Below, piece by piece: positions 1 to 7,374 of a DNA stretch of 13,377 nucleotides. Source of the DNA: Aalborgiella sp031422495 (GTDB taxonomy: Bacteria; Pseudomonadota; Gammaproteobacteria; Burkholderiales; Burkholderiaceae_C); contig JANPLX010000079.1 of NCBI GenBank assembly GCA_031422495.1, forward strand, positions 1 through 13,377, written 5' to 3'. Positions within the stretch are counted from its first letter, which is position 1. Each line of letters starts with the position of its first letter. Position numbers and translations under genes: made by a program. The notes beneath the pieces are model-generated. The model worked only from the letters and a program-made list of their open reading frames with translations, ran no database searches and was not told the DNA's origin.

Positions 1-2019
1 GAATATCAGTTGCAGCTTGGCGCGAATATCCGTTTTCCAGCTGGCGCGCAAGCTGTGATCTTGCAATTTAGGGAAGAGTGACTCCACGTTTTGCAACCAG
101 CTTTGCCACAAATGCCGCACATCGGTGATCAAAGCCAAAGCCTGCGAAACGCGGTCTTCCAGCAACTCGCTAGAGGCAATATCGGCAGCATCGTCGTGCT
201 TACTCAGCGGCAAATTGCCTTGTTTGAAAAAGGTTTCCAGTGCATCGCACAGCTTGATTTTATTTTGCAAGCTCAGTTCAATGTTGATACGCTCAATGCC
301 GTCGGTATACTCGGCCATGCGCGGCAGTGGAATGACCACGTCTTCGTTGATTTTGAAAGCGTTGGTATGCTTTGAAATCGCCGCTGTGCGCTTTCGGTCT
401 AACCAAAACTTTTTACGTGCTTCTGGGCTAATAGCGATAAAGCCTTCGCCATTGCGCGAATTGGCAATCCGAACTACTTCTGAGGTGGCACGCGCCACGT
501 CGTCGGCATTGTCACCAGCGATATCGCCAAACAAGACCATTTTCGGGAGTCCGTTACTGGTTCCTGTATGCGCACGCTTTGATTTGGTCGCGTAGCCCAC
601 GGCTTTCAAATAGCGGTCGTCGAGATGCTCCAAACCTGCGAGTAACACACCAGTGCGTTTTTGCTCGGCAAACATAAAGTCTTTGATTTCCACGATGCTG
701 GGAACGGCGTCTTTGGCATTGCCGAAAAACTCTAGGCAAACCGTGCGCGTATGCTGCGGCATTTTGTGCACCACCCAGCGGGCGCTGGTGATTAGACCGT
801 CGCAGCCTTCTTTTTGGATGCCCGGTAAGCCGCTCAAAAACTTGTCGGTCACGTCTTTGCCTAGGCCTTCTTTGCGGAAAGACGGGCCGGCAATGTCCAA
901 TTGCTCAGTGCGAATCAGCTTTTTGCCGTCGGCCTCGAAATATTTCAACTCAAAGCTGGCCATGTCCGCATCATGGATTTTGCCCATGTTGTGGTTCAAG
1001 CGGGTCACTTCCAACCATTTGGCATCGGGCGTCACCATGCGCCAACTGGCCAAGTTGTCTAGCGCCGTGCCCCACAGCACAGCTTTCTTGCCGCCGGCAT
1101 TCATGGCGATGTTGCCGCCAATGCAGCTAGCTTCAGCCGATGTGGGGTCTACCGCAAACACAAAACCGCCCCGCTCCGCCGCATCCGCCACCCGCTGCGT
1201 GACCACGCCAGCTTCAGTCCACACGGTGGCGACGGGTTGGGTGTGACCCGGCAAGATGCGCATCTCCACCTCGGTCATGGCTTCTAGTTTTTCGGTGTTG
1301 ATGACCGCGCTTTTCCACGTCAGCGGAATCGCCCCGCCGGTGTAGCCTGTGCCGCCGCCGCGCGGGATGATGGTCAGCCCCAGCTCGATACAACCTTTGA
1401 CCAAGCCAGCCATTTCAACCTCAGAATCAGGCGTCAAAACGACAAACGGATACTCTACGCGCCAATCGGTCGCGTCGGTCACGTGGCTCACGCGGCTCAA
1501 GCCGTCAAACTTGATGTTGTCACTGGCTGTACGTTTACCCAGCACTTTTAGTGTCTTTTTGCGTAACGCAGTTGCTTTCAAAAAGATAGCATCGAAGGTA
1601 TTAATCGCGCCGGTTGCCATCGCAATTAACTCTCCCACGAGAGCATCACGCGTCACATCAACGGCAGGAGTTCGGCGTTTTTCAACTTCAGACAATCTGT
1701 GACGCAAAGCATCCACCAGCTGCTGGCGGCGTTTCGGGTTGTCCAGCAAATCGTCTTGCAAATACGGGTTGCGTTGCACCACCCAAATATCGCCCAGCGC
1801 CTCGTACAACATGCGCGCAGAGCGACCCGTGCTGCGCTCTTCCCGCAGTTGGTTCAGAATCGTCCAAGCGCGGTCACCCAAAATACGCTGCACGATTTCA
1901 CGGTCGGAAAACGAGGTGTAGTTGTACGGAATTTCGCGGATGCGCAGAGCATCGTGGCTGGCAGCGACTTGCGCTGGGGAAGGCGACTTGGGGGTCAAAA
2001 TGTTGAGTGGTGCGTTCAT
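1..2019 (-). CDS. FAD/FMN-binding oxidoreductase with DUF3683-type N-terminus (3' end outside window)
   Basis: The minus-strand frame stays open from the ATG at 2017-2019 to base 1, giving 673 codons beginning MNAPLNILTP; the rest lies left of the window. Residues about 30-180 look like the DUF3683 region found in the roughly 1,300-residue Burkholderiales members, as I recall them. A PCMH-type FAD-binding domain follows, with VEYPFVVLTPDSEVEMA near 188-204 and the flavin-loop motif PRGGGTGYTGG at 219-229. AEASCIGGNIAMNAGG at 295-310 is the second FAD-contact stretch typical of the GlcD / D-lactate dehydrogenase group. Full-length relatives usually add an FAD-oxidase C-terminal domain and Fe-S/CCG domains, like YdiJ, and are thought to oxidise D-2-hydroxyacids. 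The substrate cannot be told here. No clear Shine-Dalgarno precedes the ATG; a weak TAATAT lies at 2028-2033 on the minus strand. The gene is divergent from ugpB. Family call is strong, function is inferred. Confidence 0.88.
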   Translation of the reverse strand, partial: MNAPLNILTPKSPSPAQVAASHDALRIREIPYNYTSFSDREIVQRILGDRAWTILNQLREERSTGRSARMLYEALGDIWVVQRNPYLQDDLLDNPKRRQQLVDALRHRLSEVEKRRTPAVDVTRDALVGELIAMATGAINTFDAIFLKATALRKKTLKVLGKRTASDNIKFDGLSRVSHVTDATDWRVEYPFVVLTPDSEVEMAGLVKGCIELGLTIIPRGGGTGYTGGAIPLTWKSAVINTEKLEAMTEVEMRILPGHTQPVATVWTEAGVVTQRVADAAERGGFVFAVDPTSAEASCIGGNIAMNAGGKKAVLWGTALDNLASWRMVTPDAKWLEVTRLNHNMGKIHDADMASFELKYFEADGKKLIRTEQLDIAGPSFRKEGLGKDVTDKFLSGLPGIQKEGCDGLITSARWVVHKMPQHTRTVCLEFFGNAKDAVPSIVEIKDFMFAEQKRTGVLLAGLEHLDDRYLKAVGYATKSKRAHTGTSNGLPKMVLFGDIAGDNADDVARATSEVVRIANSRNGEGFIAISPEARKKFWLDRKRTAAISKHTNAFKINEDVVIPLPRMAEYTDGIERINIELSLQNKIKLCDALETFFKQGNLPLSKHDDAADIASSELLEDRVSQALALITDVRHLWQSWLQNVESLFPKLQDHSLRASWKTDIRAKLQLIF

Positions 2020-2182
2020 CTAAGCCAATATTACCGCAGTGCAGCAATCCCCTGTCATGGCACGGTCACATTCAGGCCGTAAATTCGGTCAAATCACGTT
2101 TATTCTGGACTTTATTAGGCTAATGGAATACCCGATAGTCGTTTTAGGGTCAAGCGTGGTCAAATTTGGCAGCTAAAGTGCA

Positions 2183-2216
2183 TTGTCTTGAAAATGACTT
2201 TAATTTGTCATATTCC
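2183..2216 (+). promoter_or_regulatory. Candidate PhoB box and promoter of the ugp operon
   Basis: Three heptamers occur at an exact 11-bp period: TTGTCTT (2183-2189), ATGACTT (2194-2200) and TTGTCAT (2205-2211), with mostly A/T spacers GAAA, TAAT and ATTC. They match the E. coli Pho-box unit CTGTCAT at 5, 4 and 6 of 7 positions. If units 1 and 2 form the working box, a -10 near 2209-2216 (CATATT or TATTCC) falls at about the spacing seen at PhoB promoters such as phoA. TTGAAA at 2188-2193 could also act as a -35. The E. coli ugp operon is PhoB-controlled, which supports the reading. The -10 is weak and no binding was tested. Confidence 0.45.
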
Positions 2217-2236
2217 CTATTTTTTTGGAGATTTAC

Positions 2237-3553
2237 ATGAAAAAAATTCGTTTGGTTGCCGCCTTGGCGGCTGTTTTAAGCCTTTCTAGCGTACCCGCGC
2301 ATGCGCAAACTGAGGTGCAATGGTGGCATTCCATGGGTGGCGCTTTGGGTGAGTGGGTGGGCGATTTAGCCAAAGACTTCAACGATAGTCAAAAAGAATA
2401 CAAAATTGTGCCAACTTTCAAAGGCAACTACGACGAGTCCATGACTGCTGCGATTGCCGCCTTCCGCGCTGGCAACGCACCGCATATTTTGCAAGTGTTT
2501 GAGGTGGGAACTGCAACCATGATGGCGTCAAAGACAGCCATCAAGCCTGTTGGTGAAGTGATGAAAGAAGCGGGCATCAAATTTGACCCAGCCGCTTACG
2601 TACCTGCTGTTGCTGGCTATTACACAGCTTCAAACGGCCAAATGATGAGTTTCCCATTCAACAGCTCTACACCTGTTTTCCAGTACAACAAGGACGCTTT
2701 CAAAGCTGCAGGTCTGGACCCAGAGAAGCCACCTACCACTTGGCCTGAAGTGGCTTTGGCCGCCGCTAAACTGAAAACCAGCGGACACAAATGCCCTTTT
2801 ACCACCAGCTGGATCAGCTGGACGCAGTTAGAGAGCTTCTCTGCTTGGCACAACACAGAATTTGCCTCTAAAGGCAACGGCATGCGCGGCATGGATGCAC
2901 GTTTGACCTTCAACACGCCGCTGCATGTACGCCATATCGAAAACTTGGGAAATATGGCGAAGCAAGGTTTGTTTGTCTACAAAGGCCGTGGCAATGCAGC
3001 GGATGCAACGTTTGTGTCTGGTGAATGCGCCATGTTCACCGGCTCATCAGCCATGTACGGCAACCTGAAACGTAACGCTAAGTTTGCCTTCGGCATGGGC
3101 ACCTTGCCCTACTACCCAGACGTGGCAGGTTCACCGCAAAACACCGTTATTGGCGGTGCTAGCTTGTGGGTCATGGCGGGTAAAAAGGCAGATGAGTACA
3201 AAGGCGTTGCTAAGTTTTTTGACCATCTGTCTAAACCAGAAATTGCAGCAAAAAGCCACCAGCGTACCGGTTATTTGCCGGTGACCAAGGCTTCATTTGA
3301 GTTGACTGACAAATCAGGTTTTTACAAAGCCAACCCAGGAACTGACGTGTCTGTGACGCAGATGATTCGTAAAACCACCGACAAATCTCGCGGCATCCGC
3401 TTGGGTAACTTTGTACAGATTCGCACCATCATTGATGAGGAATTGGAAGGCGTGTGGGGCGGAAAATCAAGCGCTGCTGATGCTTTGAACAATGCTGCAA
3501 AACGTGGCAACGAGCAGTTAGCGCGTTTTGAAACTGCCAATAAAGGCAAATAA
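2237..3553 (+). CDS. ugpB: sn-glycerol-3-phosphate ABC transporter, periplasmic substrate-binding protein UgpB
   Basis: This 438-residue protein is the solute-binding component of the Ugp importer, capturing glycerol-3-phosphate or glycerophosphodiesters in the periplasm and delivering them to UgpA/UgpE. A classical Sec signal peptide (MKKIRLVAALAAVLSLSSVPAHA) ends at AHA, so maturation after residue 23 is likely. The mature N-terminus QTEVQWWHSMGG matches the family pattern, and GNYDESM near residue 62 is the region carrying a conserved ligand tyrosine in UgpB. Length matches E. coli UgpB (about 438). GGAG at 2227-2230 lies 6 nt before the ATG at 2237; an in-frame TTG at 2225 overlaps that Shine-Dalgarno and is not the start. 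It is first in ugpBAECQ and follows a Pho-like box. A strong hairpin downstream may set its expression above that of the permeases. Assignment is firm from sequence plus operon context. Confidence 0.96.
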   Translation: MKKIRLVAALAAVLSLSSVPAHAQTEVQWWHSMGGALGEWVGDLAKDFNDSQKEYKIVPTFKGNYDESMTAAIAAFRAGNAPHILQVFEVGTATMMASKTAIKPVGEVMKEAGIKFDPAAYVPAVAGYYTASNGQMMSFPFNSSTPVFQYNKDAFKAAGLDPEKPPTTWPEVALAAAKLKTSGHKCPFTTSWISWTQLESFSAWHNTEFASKGNGMRGMDARLTFNTPLHVRHIENLGNMAKQGLFVYKGRGNAADATFVSGECAMFTGSSAMYGNLKRNAKFAFGMGTLPYYPDVAGSPQNTVIGGASLWVMAGKKADEYKGVAKFFDHLSKPEIAAKSHQRTGYLPVTKASFELTDKSGFYKANPGTDVSVTQMIRKTTDKSRGIRLGNFVQIRTIIDEELEGVWGGKSSAADALNNAAKRGNEQLARFETANKGK

Positions 3554-3562
3554 TAGCTCTAC

Positions 3563-3618
3563 CCGTTCGGGCTGAGGTATCGAAGCCTTGATGCATTTCG
3601 ATACCTCAATGCGAACGG
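3563..3618 (+). promoter_or_regulatory. Long intercistronic hairpin between ugpB and ugpA
   Basis: An inverted repeat starts 9 nt after the ugpB stop. Outer arms CCGTTCG (3563-3569) and CGAACGG (3612-3618) and inner arms TGAGGTATCGAA (3573-3584) and TTCGATACCTCA (3597-3608) pair perfectly. A 3x3 internal mismatch separates them, and a 12-nt loop closes the structure, giving 19 base pairs. Only a short, interrupted T run follows (ATTTTGTATGATTTTT). It may be a partial terminator or a 3' stabiliser of the ugpB message, as such structures often do after binding-protein genes in ABC operons. The structure is seen directly; the role is inferred. Confidence 0.75.
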
Positions 3619-3647
3619 ATTTTGTATGATTTTTAATCGCTAATTTA

Positions 3648-3710
3648 CTATATTTTCTATAGCTACTTAGGCAACAAATACGCCGGCTACAGCCATATTT
3701 AACTCTCAAA
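3648..3710 (+). repeat. 63-nt intergenic repeat, copy A (upstream of ugpA)
   Basis: This stretch aligns without gaps to 7291-7353, with 54 of 63 positions identical by hand count. The best-conserved core includes TAGCTACTTAGGCAA and AAATACGCCGGCTA. It has partial dyad symmetry (TAGC...GGC against GCC.GGCTA), so it may fold as RNA. It ends 10 nt before the ugpA start codon, and the ugpA start has no obvious Shine-Dalgarno. It resembles the small non-coding intergenic repeats with an ATAGCT core that I recall from Comamonadaceae genomes, but that family link was not checked. Confidence 0.75.
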
Positions 3711-3720
3711 ATTAGAATTC

Positions 3721-4602
3721 ATGGAAAAACGGGTATTTTTCAAATCCAAATGGTTGCCGTGGCTGTTAATCGCACCACAAATGGTGATTATTTTGGTATT
3801 TTTCTTTTGGCCCGCTTTCCAAGCGCTGTACCAAAGCGTGCTGCAGCAAGACGCTTTTGGCACCTCGACTGAATTCGTTGGGATGCTTAATTTTCAGCGT
3901 TTGTGGGATGACAGCAGCTATTTGGCGTCGTTTAAAACCACTGCCGTGTTTTCAATACTGGTTGCCGTTTGCGGGCTGACGATTGCCCTGCTTCTTGCGG
4001 TCATGGCAAACCGCGTGATACGTGGCGCCATGGCCTATAAAACTTTGTTGATTTGGCCCTACGCCGTCGCACCTGCTGTGGCTGGTGTGCTTTGGCTGTT
4101 TCTATTTGCCTCGCCTATGGGTGTGATCAGTTTTTACTTGCGTGCGATGGGTATCAACTGGGATCATTTGCTCAACAGTACAAACGCCATGACGCTGATT
4201 GTCATTGCTGCCGTGTGGAAGCAAATTTCCTACAACTTTTTGTTCTTTTTGGCAGGTTTGCAGTCCATCCCCAAGTCACTGATTGAAGCTGCCGCCATTG
4301 ACGGCGCAAGCCCTTGGCACCGGTTTTGGACGATTGTGTTCCCACTGCTATCACCCACCACCTTCTTTTTGCTGGTGATCAACATCATTTATGCGTTTTT
4401 TGAAACCTTTGCGATTGTGGACGCCGCCACCCAAGGTGGCCCCGGCAAAGACACCGCCATCTTGGTTTACAAGGTGTATTACGACGGCTTTAAGGCGCTG
4501 GATATTGGCGGTTCTGCTGCGCAGTCTGTGGTGCTGATGGTGATTGTGGTGACACTCACCGTTATTCAATTCCGCTTCGTAGAGAAAAAAGTTCAATACT
4601 AA
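3721..4602 (+). CDS. ugpA: sn-glycerol-3-phosphate ABC transporter permease UgpA
   Basis: This 293-residue inner-membrane permease forms the translocation channel with UgpE and is powered by UgpC. The sequence shows about six hydrophobic helices, the first at about 12-32 (WLPWLLIAPQMVIILVFFFW). The EAA loop that docks onto the ATPase is EAAAIDGASPWHRFWTIVFP at 189-208, matching the EAA-x3-G-x9-I-x-LP pattern of binding-protein-dependent permeases closely. Length agrees with E. coli UgpA (295). The start MEKRVFFKSKWLPWLL fits the family N-terminus, although no good Shine-Dalgarno is visible; the region just upstream is the end of repeat copy A. ugpE begins 11 nt downstream, so translation is probably coupled. 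Function is firm by family and position between ugpB and ugpE. Confidence 0.95.
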   Translation: MEKRVFFKSKWLPWLLIAPQMVIILVFFFWPAFQALYQSVLQQDAFGTSTEFVGMLNFQRLWDDSSYLASFKTTAVFSILVAVCGLTIALLLAVMANRVIRGAMAYKTLLIWPYAVAPAVAGVLWLFLFASPMGVISFYLRAMGINWDHLLNSTNAMTLIVIAAVWKQISYNFLFFLAGLQSIPKSLIEAAAIDGASPWHRFWTIVFPLLSPTTFFLLVINIIYAFFETFAIVDAATQGGPGKDTAILVYKVYYDGFKALDIGGSAAQSVVLMVIVVTLTVIQFRFVEKKVQY

Positions 4603-4613
4603 GATGAAGCACC

Positions 4614-5468
4614 ATGATTGAACGCCGCCCTACCCTCACCTTTATTTCGCACCTCGTGCTCGTCATAGGCGTGCTGCTGGTCGCGTTTCCAGTGTATTTG
4701 ACGTTTGTTGCTTCCACTCAAACCGCAGAGCAAATTGTGCAGGGCAACCCGATGTCGCTGATTCCAGGCACCAATTTCTTTGAAACCTACAAAATGGCTT
4801 TATTTGGTGGGAAAAACAGCGTAGGCAGCAAAATCATCCCCGTTGCACCGATGATGTGGGTCAGCCTAGTCACCGCTTTGACGATTGCGCTGGGCAAAAT
4901 TGCGATCTCACTGCTGTCCGCCTTTGCCATCGTTTATTTCCGCTTCCCGTTCAGAAACGTCGTGTTTTGGATGATTTTTGTCACCTTGATGTTGCCCGTG
5001 GAAGTCCGCATTTTGCCGACCTACCAAGTCGTATCAGATTTGGGCATGCTGAACAGTTATGCGGGGTTGACGATTCCGCTTATCGCCTCTGCCACAGCGA
5101 CCTTTTTGTTTCGCCAGTTTTTCATGAGCGTACCGGACGAACTGGTTGAAGCCGCCCGTATGGACGGTGCCAGCCCCATGCAGTTTTTCAAAGATGTGTT
5201 GTTGCCGTTGTCCAAAACCTCTATCGCCGCGCTGTTTGTGATTCAGTTCATCTACGGCTGGAACCAATACCTGTGGCCCCTCTTAATGACCACGCAGGAA
5301 GATATGTACCCGGTGGTGATGGGCATCAAGCGCATGATCTCGGGCGAATCACACACCGAATGGAACGTCGTCATGGCCACGGCAGTTTTGGCGATGCTGC
5401 CACCAGCATTGGTCGTCGTGCTCATGCAGAAATGGTTTGTTAAAGGCTTGGTGGATACCGAAAAATAA
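4614..5468 (+). CDS. ugpE: sn-glycerol-3-phosphate ABC transporter permease UgpE
   Basis: This 284-residue protein is the second permease subunit of the Ugp importer (E. coli UgpE is 281). A first helix spans about 10-33, and further hydrophobic segments follow at about 80-107, 113-130, 147-168, 202-222 and 252-272. The ATPase-docking EAA loop is EAARMDGASPMQFFKDVLLP at 179-198. The stretch after the first helix, FVASTQTAEQIVQ, is typical of UgpE. The start ATG at 4614 lies 11 nt past the ugpA stop, with only a weak GATGAAG ahead of it, and the stop is 3 nt before ugpC. These tight gaps indicate one transcript with coupled translation. I see no disruption of the frame. Confidence 0.95.
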   Translation: MIERRPTLTFISHLVLVIGVLLVAFPVYLTFVASTQTAEQIVQGNPMSLIPGTNFFETYKMALFGGKNSVGSKIIPVAPMMWVSLVTALTIALGKIAISLLSAFAIVYFRFPFRNVVFWMIFVTLMLPVEVRILPTYQVVSDLGMLNSYAGLTIPLIASATATFLFRQFFMSVPDELVEAARMDGASPMQFFKDVLLPLSKTSIAALFVIQFIYGWNQYLWPLLMTTQEDMYPVVMGIKRMISGESHTEWNVVMATAVLAMLPPALVVVLMQKWFVKGLVDTEK

Positions 5469-5471
5469 TTT

Positions 5472-6479
5472 ATGGCTTCAATATCACTTAAAAACATCGT
5501 CAAAATTTACGGTAAAGGCAAAACTGCGCTGCAAGTTATCCACGGTGTAAATGCTGAAATCAACGATGGCGAATTCGTTGTTATCGTAGGCCCTTCAGGC
5601 TGCGGCAAATCGACACTGCTTCGCATGGTGGCTGGCTTGGAAGAAGTCTCTGGCGGCGATATTTCTATCGGCAGCCGCGTGGTGAACGACCTTGAACCCG
5701 CTGAGCGCGACATCGCCATGGTCTTCCAAAACTACGCGCTGTACCCACACATGAGCGTGTTTGACAACATGGCCTATGGTCTCAAAATCGCCAAAGTGCC
5801 GAAAGACGAGATCAAAACCCGCGTCGACAAGGCTGCCAAAATCCTCGAACTCGGTGGCCTGCTAGAGCGCAAACCGCGTGATATGTCCGGTGGACAGCGT
5901 CAACGTGTGGCGATGGGTCGTGCTATTGTGCGCCAGCCACAGGTGTTCTTGTTCGACGAACCACTGTCTAACTTAGACGCTAAATTACGCGCCCAAACCC
6001 GCTTAGAGATCCAAAAACTGCACCGTGAATTAGGCATCACCTCGCTGTTCGTCACCCACGACCAAGTCGAAGCCATGACGTTGGCGCAGCGCATGATGGT
6101 GATGAATGCTGGCGTGATGGAGCAATTTGGCACACCCGAAGAGGTCTACAACCGCCCTGCCAGCACCTTCGTTGCCAGCTTCATCGGCTCGCCGCCTATG
6201 AATTTACTCAAAACGGCACCCGATAGCAAAACTGGGCAAATTGTCGGCATTCGCCCTGAGCATTTGGATATTGGAACATCAGGTTGGCCACTCAAAGTCG
6301 AGGCCATCGAGCTTTTGGGTGCAGAACGCTTGGTTTACGCGCTCTTGAACGACGAACGCGTCATCATCCGCATCGATGAAAATCAGCCGTCTCCAGCATT
6401 GGGGAGCACGATTTTTGCCATGCCTCGAGCTGACAAAGTGCATCATTTTGACGCGGCAACGGGCAAACGCATCGCTTAA
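5472..6479 (+). CDS. ugpC: sn-glycerol-3-phosphate ABC transporter ATP-binding protein UgpC
   Basis: This 335-residue cytoplasmic ATPase of the MalK/UgpC group drives the UgpA-UgpE channel. All ABC motifs are present: Walker A GPSGCGKST at 40-48, Q-loop in MVFQNYALYPHMSV near 83-95, signature MSGGQ at 138-142, Walker B VFLFDEP at 158-164, D-loop SNLD at 166-169 and the switch histidine in VTHDQ (H196). The signature has Met in place of the usual Leu, a conservative change. Residues about 235-335 form the TOBE-type regulatory domain, including GIRPEHLDIG. It is about 20 residues shorter than E. coli UgpC (356), the difference lying in that C-terminal part. The start is 3 nt after the ugpE stop with no separate Shine-Dalgarno, consistent with translational coupling. 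Placement within ugpBAECQ fixes the substrate as glycerol-3-phosphate compounds rather than maltose. Confidence 0.95.
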   Translation: MASISLKNIVKIYGKGKTALQVIHGVNAEINDGEFVVIVGPSGCGKSTLLRMVAGLEEVSGGDISIGSRVVNDLEPAERDIAMVFQNYALYPHMSVFDNMAYGLKIAKVPKDEIKTRVDKAAKILELGGLLERKPRDMSGGQRQRVAMGRAIVRQPQVFLFDEPLSNLDAKLRAQTRLEIQKLHRELGITSLFVTHDQVEAMTLAQRMMVMNAGVMEQFGTPEEVYNRPASTFVASFIGSPPMNLLKTAPDSKTGQIVGIRPEHLDIGTSGWPLKVEAIELLGAERLVYALLNDERVIIRIDENQPSPALGSTIFAMPRADKVHHFDAATGKRIA

Positions 6480-6497
6480 GCGCGCTAAAAACGCGCT
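6479..6497 (+). repeat. Small GC-rich hairpin between ugpC and ugpQ
   Basis: AGCGCG (6479-6484) and CGCGCT (6492-6497) form a perfect 6-bp stem with a 7-nt loop (CTAAAAA). It begins on the last base of the ugpC stop codon. No T tract follows, so it is unlikely to be a full terminator. It might slow or protect the message between the transporter genes and ugpQ, but it could be chance. Confidence 0.4.
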
Positions 6498-6517
6498 GAA
6501 AAGCGTATGCTTAGGGC

Positions 6518-7270
6518 ATGCAAACCGTCACCCCTGAAAATTGGCCTTACCCGACCTGGATCGCCCACCGTGGCGCAGGCAAACTCGCCCCTGAAAACAC
6601 CCTCGCCGCCTTCAAACAAGGCGCCAGCCACGGTTACCGTATGTTTGAGTGCGATGTGAAACTAAGCGCGGACGGTGTGCCGTTTTTGCTGCACGACAGC
6701 ACCTTAGAACGAACCACATCGGGCAAAGGCACGGCTGGCGACCAAAAGTGGGAAACGCTGTCGCAACTCGACGCTGGCAGCTGGCATTCGCGCAGTTTTG
6801 CTGGCGAACCGCTGCCAACATTCGCCAACATCGCCCAATTTTGCTTAAAAAACGGCTATTTTCTCAATATTGAAATCAAACCGACCCCTGGCCAGGAAGC
6901 CGAAACGGGCAAAGTGGTTGCAGACCATGCCGCTAGATTGTGGAAAGTCGCCCAGATTCCCCCACTTCTCACCTCCTTCCGACCAGAATCGCTAGAAGCC
7001 GCCCAAGCCGCCTCTCCCCACCTGCCACGTGGCTTGCTGCTAGATACCCTGTGGAAAGGCTGGCTAGAAACCGCCTTAGTGCTAGATTGTGTTGCCATCG
7101 TCTGCAACCACGCCCTGTGGGACACCTCATCCGTCACCCAGGCCAAAAGCGCTGGCTTTCGGTGTTTGAGCTATACCGTGAACGATGAATGGGCGGCCAA
7201 ACGTTTGCTAGATTTGGGGACAGATGGCATCATTACGGATCGGGTAGAACTATTTTCACCGAGTTTGTAG
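6518..7270 (+). CDS. ugpQ: Cytoplasmic glycerophosphodiester phosphodiesterase UgpQ
   Basis: This 250-residue enzyme hydrolyses imported glycerophosphodiesters to glycerol-3-phosphate and the free alcohol. It has no signal peptide, which fits the cytoplasmic UgpQ type rather than periplasmic GlpQ. GDPD catalytic and metal residues are visible: HRGAG (H17, R18), ENT (E26-T28), FECDVKLS (E44, D46), LLHD (H59) and NIEIKPT (E119, K121). The opening WPYPTWIAHRGAGKLAPENTLAA is very close to the E. coli UgpQ N-terminus, and DAGSWHS and PRGLLLD are also shared. Length matches E. coli (247). The start lies 38 nt past ugpC across a small hairpin, with a poorly spaced TAGGG just before the ATG. It is the last gene of ugpBAECQ, the same order as in E. 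coli. Confidence 0.95.
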   Translation: MQTVTPENWPYPTWIAHRGAGKLAPENTLAAFKQGASHGYRMFECDVKLSADGVPFLLHDSTLERTTSGKGTAGDQKWETLSQLDAGSWHSRSFAGEPLPTFANIAQFCLKNGYFLNIEIKPTPGQEAETGKVVADHAARLWKVAQIPPLLTSFRPESLEAAQAASPHLPRGLLLDTLWKGWLETALVLDCVAIVCNHALWDTSSVTQAKSAGFRCLSYTVNDEWAAKRLLDLGTDGIITDRVELFSPSL

Positions 7271-7290
7271 CGATATTTTTCTACATTTTG

Positions 7291-7353
7291 CTATATTTTT
7301 AATAGCTACTTAGGCAATAAATACGCCGGCTATAGTCGTGTTTAGCCCTCAAA
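7291..7353 (+). repeat. 63-nt intergenic repeat, copy B (after ugpQ)
   Basis: Second copy of the repeat seen at 3648-3710, in the same orientation and of the same length, with nine substitutions and no gaps. Most differences are transitions. It sits 20 nt after the ugpQ stop and ends 21 nt before the ATG of the YHS lipoprotein gene, so both copies lie directly upstream of a start codon. It fills most of the 104-nt gap, in which I see no strong terminator for the ugp operon. Confidence 0.75.
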
Positions 7354-7374
7354 CTGACGTTTTAGGAGAATTTC

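Noticed and set aside
91..2082. Several plus-strand open frames of 60-197 codons across the left end
   Set aside because: They lie opposite the continuous 673-codon minus-strand frame that has clear FAD-oxidase motifs; their translations show no recognisable domain.
2194..2211. ATGAC...GTCAT inverted repeat as a simple dimeric operator
   Set aside because: The arms are only 5 bp, and the same bases are better explained as the second and third units of an 11-bp direct-repeat Pho-like box.
2225..2236. In-frame TTG upstream of ugpB as an alternative start
   Set aside because: The TTG overlaps the GGAG Shine-Dalgarno that serves the ATG at 2237, and the ATG gives a normal signal peptide beginning MKK.
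3649..3654. TATATT as an internal promoter -10 for ugpA
   Set aside because: No acceptable -35 lies 16-18 bp upstream, the region is simply AT-rich, and the motif is part of the 63-nt repeat also seen elsewhere.
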